Assembly (NCBI RefSeq): GCF_000423405.1
Contig: NZ_AUHX01000004.1
Span: 1-64,000 of the forward strand
Reading direction: 5' to 3'
Length of the DNA stretch: 64,000 nt
Source: Mesonia mobilis DSM 19841
GTDB lineage: Bacteria; Bacteroidota; Bacteroidia; Flavobacteriales; Flavobacteriaceae
Shown here in pieces: positions 1-8,184 of the stretch. Both the position numbers and the translations under genes were made by a program. Below the pieces are notes generated by a model. That model was not told where the DNA came from. It saw only the letters and a program-made list of their open reading frames with translations, and did not search any database. Position 1 is the stretch's first letter; every line of letters begins with the position of its first letter.

Positions 1-1
1 T

Positions 2-286
2 TGTTTTGCTGGAGTGGTACCATTTGAACAACAGAGCGGCACCAGCCTGAGAACCAAACCCAGAGTATCTAAAATGGCAGATATGACATTAAAGTCCGTA
101 CTTCAGATGGCTGCTATGAGGGCGGTAAGAATGCAAAATGATTTACGAATTTATTACCTAAGAAAAGTCGAAGAAGGCAAAAATAAGATGAGTGTTTTAA
201 ATGCGGTCAGGAACAAGTTAATACACATCGCTATGGCATTAATTAAAAATCAAACAAATTATAAAAATCGTTTGCAATTGTCATAG
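2..286 (+). CDS. IS110-family transposase, C-terminal part (5' end outside window)
   Basis: The reading frame is open from the first bases, so only the last roughly 94 codons are present. The visible part starts with a CFAGVVPFE-type block followed by SGTS, and later the pattern YYxRKVxEGKNKM and NAVRNKLIH. This is the conserved C-terminal segment of IS110/IS116/IS902 transposases, which carries the serine of the RuvC/Tnp hybrid active site. The family moves without terminal inverted repeats and uses a structured RNA encoded in its non-coding end. No target duplication can be judged because the left end is missing. The element should end shortly after the stop codon. Confidence 0.85.
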   Translation, partial: CFAGVVPFEQQSGTSLRTKPRVSKMADMTLKSVLQMAAMRAVRMQNDLRIYYLRKVEEGKNKMSVLNAVRNKLIHIAMALIKNQTNYKNRLQLS

Positions 287-302
287 AAATCGAAGTGACA
301 AT

Positions 303-337
303 CCTATAACCTATCACCTAACTTCTAATCCCTAACT
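303..337. repeat. Degenerate heptanucleotide tandem repeat (CCTAACT-like, 5 units)
   Basis: Five consecutive 7-base units follow the pattern CCTATAA, CCTATCA, CCTAACT, TCTAATC, CCTAACT. The array lies in the 45-base gap after the transposase and runs into the stop codon of the following GNAT gene on the minus strand. Other 7-base periodic arrays occur elsewhere in this window. No function is evident. Confidence 0.7.
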
Positions 338-820
338 TAGTTCTTTCAGCATCCAAACGTCGCAAGAATAATGACCGGTGCTTCCCATTCGGTGATCGAT
401 CTCGCGAAAACCGGTTCGTTTATATAATTTTTGGGCCGCCTTCATATACGGCAAGGTCTCTAGATAGCATTGGGTAAAACCTTGCTCTTTGGCAAATTTT
501 AAGCAGACATCCATCATTTCTCTTCCTAAACCGCGACCACGAGCTTCCGCAGAAAAATACATTTTTTGCAATTCACAAATATGTTCATTTTCTCCAGCTA
601 ACGGAGCGATACCGGCGCTACCAATAATTTTATCGTTTTCAACCAATACGAAATATTCGGAGCGGGGTGTTGCATAAAACTCAAACATTTGGTCTAAGGT
701 TTTATCTTCGTAAGCTGTACCAACTTTTGGCGCGCCAGATTCAACCAAAACTTCCCGAATCATTTGTGCAACAAACGGATTATCTTCTTGCTGAATTGGA
801 CGTATAATGGGGTTCTTCAT
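332..820 (-). CDS. GNAT-family N-acetyltransferase
   Basis: The 162-residue protein has the GNAT fold pattern: a beta strand with VLVENDKIIGSAG, then LQKMYFSAEARGRGLGREM, which contains the acetyl-CoA pyrophosphate-binding R/Q-x-x-G-x-G/A motif (RGRGLG), and a C-terminal AQKLYKRTGF block typical of this family. Single-domain GNATs of this size acetylate amines of small molecules or proteins in the cytosol, and the substrate cannot be read from the sequence. The gene stands alone, divergent from ribD, starting at ATG 818-820 about 75 bases from the ribD start. Confidence 0.85.
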   Translation of the reverse strand: MKNPIIRPIQQEDNPFVAQMIREVLVESGAPKVGTAYEDKTLDQMFEFYATPRSEYFVLVENDKIIGSAGIAPLAGENEHICELQKMYFSAEARGRGLGREMMDVCLKFAKEQGFTQCYLETLPYMKAAQKLYKRTGFREIDHRMGSTGHYSCDVWMLKELS

Positions 821-895
821 TGTAAATTTTTCATGCTATTTTTGGCTTACAAAGTTCGCAATAATTTTAAGATTTCGACTTAGAAAATCAAGGAA

Positions 896-1951
896 GTGAA
901 AAAACACGAATTCTACTTACAGCGCTGCATTCAATTAGCAAAAAATGCTACGGGAAAAACCTACCCAAATCCTTTGGTGGGTAGCGTAATTGTGTATAAC
1001 GATCAAATTATCGGGGAAGGTTGGCACCAAAAAGCCGGTGAAGCTCACGCAGAAGTAAACGCTATTAATTCAGTAAAAGATAAATCACTTTTAAAAAAAT
1101 CGACCATCTACGTAAGTTTAGAACCTTGCTCGCATTTTGGCAAAACGCCTCCGTGCAGCGATTTAATTATCGCGCATAAAATAAAACGAGTGGTGATCGG
1201 CACGATAGATCCGTTTGCAAAAGTACAAGGGCGTGGAATTCAAAAATTAATGAGTGCCGGATGCGATGTGATTATAGGAGTTTTAGAAAAAGAAAGTCAG
1301 CAACTTAACAAGCGTTTTTTTACTTTTCATCAACACCAGCGTTCTTATATTATTTTAAAATGGGCGCAAACCAAAGACGGTTTTCTGGCTCCAGAAACTC
1401 AGAAAGATCGTGAACCGGTTTGGATCACCAATGCTAGTTCAAAACAATTGGTGCACAAATGGCGAAGCGAAGAACAAAGTATTTTGGTAGGCACAGAAAC
1501 TGCGATAAAAGACAACCCAAAACTAAACACCAGACTTTGGGAAGGTGAAAGTCCGGTGCGTGTGGTTTTAGATCGAAGTTTACGCATTCCGCAGGATTCA
1601 TATTTATTTGATAATACGATTAAAACGATCGTGATTTCCGACTTAAATACAGAAATTCCTTCAGTCTTAAAAAAAGAAAATATTGATGTGGAAAAGGTTG
1701 ATTTCAGTTTAAATCTTGCTGAAGAAATCTGTAAAATACTTTATCGACACGAATTGCAATCGGTCATTATTGAAGGCGGCAAGCAAACCTTACAAACATT
1801 TATCGATGCCAATCTTTGGGATGAAGCGCGTGTATTTACCGGAAATTCTTTTTTTAAAACCGGAATTAAAGCTCCAACCTTAACCGGAAAACTCATCGAA
1901 AAACAAGAAATTGCAACCGATTTGCTAGAAATTTATAAAAATAAAAAATGA
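896..1951 (+). CDS. ribD: Bifunctional riboflavin biosynthesis deaminase/reductase RibD
   Basis: RibD carries out the second and third steps of riboflavin synthesis: it deaminates the pyrimidine and then reduces the ribose side chain with NADPH. The deaminase domain (about residues 1-145) shows the zinc site, with H51-A-E53 and P77-C78 followed by C87. The reductase domain fills the rest, with a WITN segment, a GTETAIKDNPKLNTR block and an IIEGG motif near the C terminus. The length of 351 residues is normal. The start is GTG at 896, preceded by AAGGA. It overlaps the next gene by four bases (ATGA), so the two are probably translationally coupled. Confidence 0.95.
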   Translation: MKKHEFYLQRCIQLAKNATGKTYPNPLVGSVIVYNDQIIGEGWHQKAGEAHAEVNAINSVKDKSLLKKSTIYVSLEPCSHFGKTPPCSDLIIAHKIKRVVIGTIDPFAKVQGRGIQKLMSAGCDVIIGVLEKESQQLNKRFFTFHQHQRSYIILKWAQTKDGFLAPETQKDREPVWITNASSKQLVHKWRSEEQSILVGTETAIKDNPKLNTRLWEGESPVRVVLDRSLRIPQDSYLFDNTIKTIVISDLNTEIPSVLKKENIDVEKVDFSLNLAEEICKILYRHELQSVIIEGGKQTLQTFIDANLWDEARVFTGNSFFKTGIKAPTLTGKLIEKQEIATDLLEIYKNKK

Positions 1952-2556
1952 TCAAAACGCTTTTATTCGACTTTGGCGATGTGTTTCTCAACTTAGATAA
2001 AGCCGCCACGTTTCGAGAATTGAATCAATTGGGATTGACCGATTTTTCTTCGGAAATGATCGAACAAAACCAACTTTACGAAATGGGAAAAATTTCTTCG
2101 GAAGATTTTGTGGGGTTCTACGCAAATGCAATTCCTAAAAGTAATTCTGAAGCTTTAGTTAAGGCGTGGAACTCGATCTTACTCGATTTACCCAAACATC
2201 GATTGGAGTTTCTTCAGCAATTAAAAGAAGAAAACAAGTATCAGTTAATTTTACTTAGCAACACCAACGATTTACATATTTCTTGGGTAAAAGAAAACAT
2301 TGTAGATTTTGCTGAATTTAAAGCTTGCTTTGATGCATTCTATCTTTCTCACGAAATCAATTTCAGAAAACCAAATGCCGATATTTATGAGTTTGTGTTA
2401 GAAAAACACCAACTTCAACCTAATGAAGTTTTGTTTATCGACGACACACAAGAAAATACTGAAGCGGCAAAAAGCTTAGGAATACATACTTGGAACATAG
2501 ATCCGAGCCAAGAAGATATCGTGAATTTATTCAGCGTTAAAGCAGCACTCTTTTGA
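1948..2556 (+). CDS. HAD-superfamily phosphatase (YihX-like subclass)
   Basis: The 202-residue protein begins with LLFDFGDVFLNLD, the HAD motif I in which D8 would be the nucleophile. As in YihX-type sugar phosphatases, the second motif position is Gly rather than Asp. Motif II is LILLSNTND, the motif III lysine is in NFRKPNADIYEF, and motif IV is VLFIDDTQEN. Such enzymes dephosphorylate small sugar or nucleotide phosphates. The coupling to ribD invites the inference that it supplies the missing riboflavin-pathway dephosphorylation, but nothing in the sequence proves this. Confidence 0.85.
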   Translation: MIKTLLFDFGDVFLNLDKAATFRELNQLGLTDFSSEMIEQNQLYEMGKISSEDFVGFYANAIPKSNSEALVKAWNSILLDLPKHRLEFLQQLKEENKYQLILLSNTNDLHISWVKENIVDFAEFKACFDAFYLSHEINFRKPNADIYEFVLEKHQLQPNEVLFIDDTQENTEAAKSLGIHTWNIDPSQEDIVNLFSVKAALF

Positions 2557-3422
2557 TTTTTCTTCTGTTAAGCATATTATCTTCTTCTGCAATTTATGTC
2601 GTTTTCAAATTGCTTGATCGCTTCCGTATTAATTCGCTTTACGCCATTGTGGTGAATTATTTTACGGCTTGCGTAGCGGGTTATTTTGGTTTAGAACGTG
2701 CATTTTCTATAGACGATACGCTTGGGCAAGATTGGATTTTTGGTGCTATACTATTAGGAGTGCTTTTTATTACCGTTTTCAATTTAATGGCAATTACCAC
2801 ACAAAAAAGCGGACTTTCAGCGGTTTCTGTAGCAAGCAAAATGAGTGTTGCGCTTCCTATATTATTTGTTATTTTTTATTACGATGAACCGACCGGTTTT
2901 CTAAAGATCTTCGGAATTATTCTAGCCCTCATCGCCGTTTACCTTTCTTCTGTAAAAACAAAAAGCGGGATCAAGCTAGAAAAAAACACGCTTATTTTTC
3001 CGTTACTCGTCTTTTTGGGCAGCGGAATCATAGAAACGCTCATCAAATTTTTAGAACAAAATTATGTCGCCAAAGAAGATGTGGCGTTATTTTCTACTTC
3101 CATATTTATTTGTGCGGCGACCATCGGGACGGTTGCCGGGATTATTCAGTTTACCAAAAAGAAGATCAAGTTTACTTATAAAGAAATTTTAGGCGGTATT
3201 GCATTGGGCGTCCCTAATTATTATTCGATTTACTTTTTTATACAAGCGCTTCGCAGCGGAATGCCAAGCACTACGGTTTTTATTCTAAATAATGTGGCGA
3301 TCGTTTTACTTTCTACTTTATTAGGTATTTTTCTTTTTCGAGAAAAATTACTCAGAAAAAACTGGATCGGTATTGCATTGGCCGTGGTAAGTATTATTTT
3401 AGTCGCATTCACAACTCGATAA
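2553..3422 (+). CDS. EamA/DMT-family membrane transporter
   Basis: The 289-residue protein is almost entirely hydrophobic, with about ten predicted membrane segments arranged as two EamA halves, and a charged loop (KTKSGIKLEK) near the middle. The family exports or imports small metabolites across the inner membrane and the substrate is unknown. The start is a TTG that overlaps the TGA of the HAD gene, so it belongs to the ribD operon. The C-terminal half has the usual PSTTVFILNNVAIVLLS-type helix followed by FLFREKL, a common DMT signature. Confidence 0.8.
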   Translation: MIFLLLSILSSSAIYVVFKLLDRFRINSLYAIVVNYFTACVAGYFGLERAFSIDDTLGQDWIFGAILLGVLFITVFNLMAITTQKSGLSAVSVASKMSVALPILFVIFYYDEPTGFLKIFGIILALIAVYLSSVKTKSGIKLEKNTLIFPLLVFLGSGIIETLIKFLEQNYVAKEDVALFSTSIFICAATIGTVAGIIQFTKKKIKFTYKEILGGIALGVPNYYSIYFFIQALRSGMPSTTVFILNNVAIVLLSTLLGIFLFREKLLRKNWIGIALAVVSIILVAFTTR

Positions 3423-3424
3423 TT

Positions 3425-4036
3425 TTGGAAGCAGAAGATCTCTATAAAACCATTTTTAAACCCGGCGAAGAAGTCTTATTTAAAGATAAAGGCAGTAAGT
3501 TTTTTGGATATGCTTTTCCGGTAAAAAATGAAGATGAAATCAATTTAGCTTTAGAAGAAATGAAGAGTAAGCACCACAAAGCAAGGCATTGGTGTTATGC
3601 TTGGCAACTTGGTAAACGCTATGATCATTACCGTGCTAATGATGATGGCGAACCTTCTAACTCGGCAGGTATGCCCATTTACGGTCAGTTACAATCTTTT
3701 GAAGTTACCAATATTTTGGTAGTCGTGGTTCGCTATTTTGGCGGAGTAAAATTAGGAGTTGGCGGTTTAATCAATGCTTACAAAACCACCGCGCAACTGG
3801 CTTTAGAAGCTTCAGATATTAAAACCAAGACGATCAATACAGAATATAAGGTGACTTGCGAATATCCTGACATGAACAAAGTAATGCGCGTGATCAAGGA
3901 AAAGAACCTTAATGTCACCAATCAAATTCTAGAACTCGATTGCCAGATTTTTATTTCGGTACGTGAAAATGAAGCCGAAAATATCTTCGATAAGTTTGAA
4001 GGCATCTACGGCGTAAAAATTGAAGAAGTAGAATGA
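3425..4036 (+). CDS. YigZ/IMPACT-family protein (UPF0029)
   Basis: The 203-residue protein has the IMPACT signature: GSKFFGYAFPV near the N terminus, HKARHWCYAW, then DDGEPSNSAGMPIYGQL and VVRYFGGVKLGVGGL. The C-terminal part (about 140-203) is the ferredoxin-like DUF1949 region. Bacterial YigZ proteins are small nucleic-acid-binding proteins of uncertain role, related to eukaryotic Impact, a regulator of translational stress. The start is TTG at 3425, two bases after the previous stop, making it the last gene of the ribD run. Confidence 0.9.
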   Translation: MEAEDLYKTIFKPGEEVLFKDKGSKFFGYAFPVKNEDEINLALEEMKSKHHKARHWCYAWQLGKRYDHYRANDDGEPSNSAGMPIYGQLQSFEVTNILVVVVRYFGGVKLGVGGLINAYKTTAQLALEASDIKTKTINTEYKVTCEYPDMNKVMRVIKEKNLNVTNQILELDCQIFISVRENEAENIFDKFEGIYGVKIEEVE

Positions 4037-4037
4037 A

Positions 4038-4058
4038 TTAGTCGTTAGAGGTTAGAAA
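4038..4058. repeat. Short heptanucleotide repeat (TTAGNNN x3)
   Basis: Three adjacent 7-base units read TTAGTCG, TTAGAGG and TTAGAAA, directly after the yigZ stop codon. On the opposite strand the repeat near base 303 has the same TTAG core, so the two probably belong to one repeat type. Confidence 0.45.
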
Positions 4059-4132
4059 GAATTTATTTCTTTTGTCAAATGAAAATTTTCAGCTTCAACA
4101 CACTGAAAAATTTATAGAACTTACTAAGATGC

Positions 4133-4158
4133 GATTCCGGATCAAGTCCGGAATGACG
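4133..4158. repeat. REP-like palindrome (single copy)
   Basis: The sequence GATTCCGGATCAAGTCCGGAATGACG forms a short hairpin, with the arms ATTCCGGA and TCCGGAAT around CAAG. The same design recurs near 18.55, 23.05 and 24.76 kb, so this is a member of a dispersed intergenic palindrome family. Confidence 0.7.
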
Positions 4159-4169
4159 AACGGAAATTT

Positions 4170-4265
4170 TTCAACTTCAACGTCAGTTTCATTTTCAAAT
4201 TCAACTTCAAATTCGATTTCAACTTCATTTTCAAATTCAATTTCAAATTCAATTTCAACTTCGAA
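4170..4265. repeat. Hexanucleotide tandem array (TTCAAN, 16 units)
   Basis: Sixteen consecutive 6-base units start almost all with TTCA (TTCAAC, TTCAAA, TTCATT, TTCAAT, TTCGAT). The array ends six bases before the stop codon of the thioesterase gene on the minus strand. It gives open frames on both strands (Ser/Thr/Asn-rich on plus, Glu/Phe/Val-rich on minus), which are products of the periodicity rather than genes. Confidence 0.85.
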
Positions 4266-4270
4266 AAAGT

Positions 4271-4666
4271 TTAAAATCCGATAGCTTTTAATATATGATC
4301 CGGGCAAGAAATTGGCTTTTTAGTTTCAGCATCCATAAAAACCAAGGTTGTTTTCGCAATTGTTAATAACTCAGCTCCTCGATAGATTTTATAGCTAAAT
4401 TTTATACGAACATCGGGCTTCTCTTCCAGCTTTGTTTCTACGGTTAATTGTTCATCAAAATGAGCCGGTCTTTTGTATTTAAAATTCATTTCGTAAACCG
4501 GTAACATTACGCCATCTTCTTCCATCGATTTATAAGAAACTCCAAACTGTTCTAACCATTCTATTCTTGCAATTTCCAGATACTGAGCGTAATTACCGTG
4601 ATGTACCACGCCCATTTGATCGGTTTCTGCGTAACGTACTCTTATTTTAGTTTGGTAAGATTTCAT
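4271..4666 (-). CDS. Acyl-CoA thioesterase, YbgC/FadM-type hotdog fold
   Basis: The 131-residue protein has the 4-hydroxybenzoyl-CoA thioesterase signature: VRYAETDQMGVVHHGNY, where the aspartate of ETD-x-M-G-V-V is catalytic, followed by YLEIARIEWL. Proteins of this family hydrolyse acyl-CoAs in the cytosol. An in-frame upstream extension to 4747 exists but reads as hydrophobic noise (MNLFFFFLIL). The start chosen is ATG 4664-4666, where homologous proteins begin. It is divergent from dnaA and its 3' end abuts the hexamer repeat. Confidence 0.9.
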   Translation of the reverse strand: MKSYQTKIRVRYAETDQMGVVHHGNYAQYLEIARIEWLEQFGVSYKSMEEDGVMLPVYEMNFKYKRPAHFDEQLTVETKLEEKPDVRIKFSYKIYRGAELLTIAKTTLVFMDAETKKPISCPDHILKAIGF

Positions 4667-4878
4667 GAATTTTACTGAAGTTTTATGAATTAGATTTTGT
4701 ATGTTTATAGAGAATTTAAGTATGAGAAAAAAAAAGAATAAATTCAATACCTATTGAGTTTTTTTTTTACTTTTTTTGTTCACATATTTGTTCCTCTGAA
4801 ATGAAAAACCGCTTATTTATTTTAAGCTATTCATTTCCATTTGAATACAACATCTAACACAAAATTTAACAAGAAACT

Positions 4879-6306
4879 ATGAGTAGAACTGCTGAATCAG
4901 TTTGGGAAAATTGTCTGTCTTTCATTCAAGATAACATTACTCCCCAAGCCTACAAAACTTGGTTTGAACCCATCAAAGCAGTTAAACTCACCGATAACGC
5001 TTTAAGTATACAAGTGCCTTCTAAATTTTTCTATGAATGGTTAGAAGAACACTACGTTAAATTGTTAAAGGTATCTTTAACTAAAGAATTAGGAGAAAAG
5101 GCAAAATTAGTGTATGTTATCAAGATGGAAAACACCTATGGTAACAAGCAACCTTTTACCGAAAAAATACCAAGTTCACAACGCAGCAATGTCTCTTCGC
5201 AAGAAGTAGATGTGCCGTTGAAGAATAAAAGTCCGGAGTTAAAAAATCCGTTCATTATTCCCGGTATTCGAAATGTAAAGATCGATTCTCAACTTAACCC
5301 TAATTATAGTTTCGATAATTTCTTAGAAGGCGACTCTAACCGATTGGCAAGATCTGCAGGTTTAGCAGTTTCTAACCGTCCCGGCGGTACATCTTTCAAC
5401 CCGTTATTGGTTTTTGGTGGTGTTGGTTTAGGTAAAACACACCTTGCCCATGCGATCGGTGTAGAGATTAAAGACAAATATCCTGAAAAAACAGTTCTTT
5501 ATATTTCTGCTGAAAAATTTACGCAACAATATATTGAATCGGTTAAGAAAAATAATAGAAACGATTTTATTCATTTCTATCAAATTATAGATGTATTGAT
5601 CGTTGATGATATTCAGTTATTATCAGGGAAGGCAGGAACGCAAGATGTATTCTTCCATATTTTCAATCATTTACACCAAAACGGAAAGCAAGTGATTTTA
5701 ACCAGTGATAAAGCGCCGGTAGATATGCAAGATATCGAGCAGCGTTTATTATCTCGTTTTAAATGGGGACTTTCTGCCGAATTACAACATCCAGATTTTG
5801 AAACACGCATCTCTATTATCAAAAACAAATTGTATAGAGACGGTGTCGAAATGCCGGAAGAGATCATTGAATATTTAGCAAATAACATTAAAACAAATAT
5901 TCGTGAATTAGAAGGTGCCATTATTTCGTTAATCGCACATTCTTCTTTCAACAAAAAAGACATTACGTTAGATCTAGCGAAAAAGATCGTTGAAAATTAC
6001 GTTAAGAATACCAAGAAAGAAGTTTCTATAGAATACATTCAAAAAGTTGTAAGTGATTACTTCCAGATGGATGTGGAAACTTTACAATCGAAGACCAGAA
6101 AACGCCACATTGTTCAAGCGAGACAATTAGCTATGTTCTTTGCTAAAAAATTAACTAAGGCTTCTTTAGCCAGTATCGGCACACAAATTGGTAAACGCGA
6201 TCACGCAACGGTTTTACACGCTTGCAAAACGGTAAATAATCTATCGACCACCGATAAGCAGTTTAAAAAGTTTGTAGAAGATCTTAACAAAAAACTTACC
6301 CTATAA
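4879..6306 (+). CDS. dnaA: Chromosomal replication initiator DnaA
   Basis: The 475-residue protein has the full DnaA layout. Domain I is about residues 1-85, followed by a short linker. The AAA+ domain carries a Walker A motif at 180-187 (GGVGLGKT) and a Walker B motif (LIVDDIQLL). The C-terminal DNA-binding domain has the signature GKRDHATVLHA. DnaA-ATP opens the replication origin. The gene is preceded by 212 bases in which I see no DnaA-box cluster, and it is followed after two bases by the phosphatase gene, which suggests co-transcription. Confidence 0.98.
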   Translation: MSRTAESVWENCLSFIQDNITPQAYKTWFEPIKAVKLTDNALSIQVPSKFFYEWLEEHYVKLLKVSLTKELGEKAKLVYVIKMENTYGNKQPFTEKIPSSQRSNVSSQEVDVPLKNKSPELKNPFIIPGIRNVKIDSQLNPNYSFDNFLEGDSNRLARSAGLAVSNRPGGTSFNPLLVFGGVGLGKTHLAHAIGVEIKDKYPEKTVLYISAEKFTQQYIESVKKNNRNDFIHFYQIIDVLIVDDIQLLSGKAGTQDVFFHIFNHLHQNGKQVILTSDKAPVDMQDIEQRLLSRFKWGLSAELQHPDFETRISIIKNKLYRDGVEMPEEIIEYLANNIKTNIRELEGAIISLIAHSSFNKKDITLDLAKKIVENYVKNTKKEVSIEYIQKVVSDYFQMDVETLQSKTRKRHIVQARQLAMFFAKKLTKASLASIGTQIGKRDHATVLHACKTVNNLSTTDKQFKKFVEDLNKKLTL

Positions 6307-6308
6307 TT

Positions 6309-6767
6309 ATGAAGACAAAAGTGTTAATGGTTTGCTTAGGTAATATTTGCCGATCACCATTGGCAGAAGGTCTTCTTAAGTCTAAAGTTAATCCAGAAGA
6401 GGTTTTTGTAGATTCTGCAGGAACCTCTAATTATCATATTGGCGATGCGCCCGACCCAAGATCGGTTTCTGTAGCACATAAATATGGTATCGATATTACC
6501 GATCAATTAGGACGACAATTTAAAATAAAAGATTTTGATACGTTCGATCACATCTATGTGATGGATAATTCTAATTACAGAAATGTCGTTGCGCTCGCCA
6601 GAGATGAAAAAGACGAACAGAAAGTTTCGTTGATCTTAGATAAAATTTTTCCCGGGGAAGATGCCGCAGTTCCAGACCCATACCAAGGCGGTTACCAAGG
6701 TTTCGAAAATGCGTATAACATGCTTGATGAAGCCACCACTATCATTGCTGAAGAATTAAAAAGCTAA
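6309..6767 (+). CDS. Low-molecular-weight protein tyrosine phosphatase
   Basis: The 152-residue protein carries the phosphatase P-loop C9-L-G-N-I-C-R15-S at its N terminus and the general-acid aspartate in VPDPYQGG near the C terminus, both diagnostic of the LMW-PTP family. These cytosolic enzymes remove phosphate from tyrosine or arginine residues, or act on small aryl phosphates. Start ATG 6309 lies two bases after the dnaA stop, so the two genes are probably one operon. Confidence 0.93.
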   Translation: MKTKVLMVCLGNICRSPLAEGLLKSKVNPEEVFVDSAGTSNYHIGDAPDPRSVSVAHKYGIDITDQLGRQFKIKDFDTFDHIYVMDNSNYRNVVALARDEKDEQKVSLILDKIFPGEDAAVPDPYQGGYQGFENAYNMLDEATTIIAEELKS

Positions 6768-6807
6768 CTTATTTTTTCTTACCTTTAAGAGAACCAATCT
6801 CTTAGTT

Positions 6808-8172
6808 ATGAAAAAGTTAGCCTTACTCCAATTTTTATTTTCTTTTTATCTCGGTTTTTCTCAACAAATCGATATTCAACAAATTGCAACCGGTTTTTCG
6901 GCTCCGTTAAATATTCAAAACGCTGGTGACGATCGATAATTTATTGTTGAACAAGGCGGAATCATCAAAATCATTGAGAACAATACTACACTCCCTACTC
7001 CATTTTTAGATATTTCATCACAAGTTTCCAGCACCGGTTAACGCGGTTTATTAGGTTTAGCATTTCATCCTGATTATACGACTAACGGAAGGTTTTTCGT
7101 GTATCATTCAGATAACAACGGAGATTCAGTTTTATCTGAATTTGAAGTGAGCAATGATACAAATATTGCCGATGCGACTTCTGAAACGGTTTTATTAACT
7201 ATTTCGCAACCCTTCAGCAATCACAATGGTGGTTGTATTGCTTTTGGACCAGACGGAATGCTTTATGTCGCAACTGGTGATGGCGGCAGCGGTGGCGACC
7301 CGAACGATAATGCCCAAAATTTAAATTCACTTTTAGGGAAGTTATTACGCTTAGATGTAGATCTTGCTGCACCTTACATTCCTACAGATAATCCATATAT
7401 AAACGATGCGAATGCGTTAGATGAAATTTGGGCTTACGGATTAAGAAACCCTTGGAAGTTTTCGTTTGACAACACCACCGGAAATATTTGGATTGCCGAT
7501 GTTGGTCAAAACGCTATTGAAGAAATTAATAACACGAATAACACAGCAGGTTTAAATTATGGCTGGCGTTGTTACGAAGGCAGTAGCGTTTATAACAATT
7601 CTGGCAATTGCCCACCAACTAACGATTTGGTTTTTCCGTTTGCAGAATATACGCATAATTCTTCGGGCATTTCTAAATGCTCAGTAACAGGCGGTTTTGT
7701 ATATCGAGGTTCAGAATTTTCTAATTTGGTAGGACAATATGTATTTGCAGATTTTTGCAGTGATGAAATCGGCTTGGTCGGTGCTTCCGGAAATATCACG
7801 TATTTTGAACCTTTCAACGGAAATAATTTTTCTTCCTTCGGAATAGACAATCAAAACAATCTATATGTTGCCGGTATTTCTAGTGGAAACATTTATAAAG
7901 TGGTGGATAGTAATGTAGCTACTGAATATTTCAGTAAAAATTCGGTTACAATATTCTCGAATCCTTCCGAAGAAAATATAATTAATTTTACTGCGTAAGA
8001 GATTATTCAACAAATAGAAATTTTCTCGCTACAAGGGCAATTAATTAAAAAAATTTCAGTTCATACTTCTACAGGAAAAATTAATCTTCAAACTTTGACT
8101 GCTGGTATTTATTTAGTAAAATTGACAAACCTAAGTGAACAAGCTACTATTAAGCGATTAATTATTCAATAA
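6808..8172 (+). pseudogene. Glucose/sorbosone dehydrogenase-like T9SS-sorted protein, inactivated by three in-frame stops
   Basis: One frame of 454 codons can be read from ATG 6808 to the stop at 8170-8172, but it is broken by TAA at 6937-6939, 7039-7041 and 7996-7998. There is no frameshift. The translation has a signal peptide, a beta-propeller of the PQQ-dependent sugar dehydrogenase type (FIVEQGG, RGLLGLAFHPDY, DGMLYVATGDGG, EIWAYGLRNPWKFSFD, WIADVGQNAIEEIN) and a C-terminal type A sorting domain (IEIFSLQGQLIKK, LTAGIYLVKL). It would have been an exported enzyme displayed or released by the type IX system. The 900-base central frame (7099-7998) alone lacks a signal peptide and is unlikely to work. 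Confidence 0.85.
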
Positions 8173-8184
8173 TCATTAAGTTTC

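Noticed and set aside
1948-4036. Riboflavin (FMN) riboswitch ahead of the ribD run
   Set aside because: The 75-base gap before ribD is too short and lacks the conserved FMN-element blocks.
4072-4307. Open frames of about 70 codons on both strands over the hexamer array
   Set aside because: They exist only because a 6-base period without stops is open in several frames; the products are low-complexity Ser/Asn or Glu/Val/Phe strings.
4667-4878. Replication origin next to dnaA
   Set aside because: No cluster of DnaA boxes (TTATCCACA-like) or obvious unwinding repeat was found in the 212-base gap; in Bacteroidota the origin is often elsewhere.
7099-7998. The 299-codon open stretch as an independent soluble dehydrogenase
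   Set aside because: It starts within a propeller blade without signal peptide and ends before the sorting domain; it is best read as the middle of a longer broken gene.
6808-8172. TAA reassigned as a sense codon or programmed readthrough
   Set aside because: Most intact genes in this window end in TAA, including dnaA and rpsA, so reassignment is not possible; independent nonsense changes explain the data.
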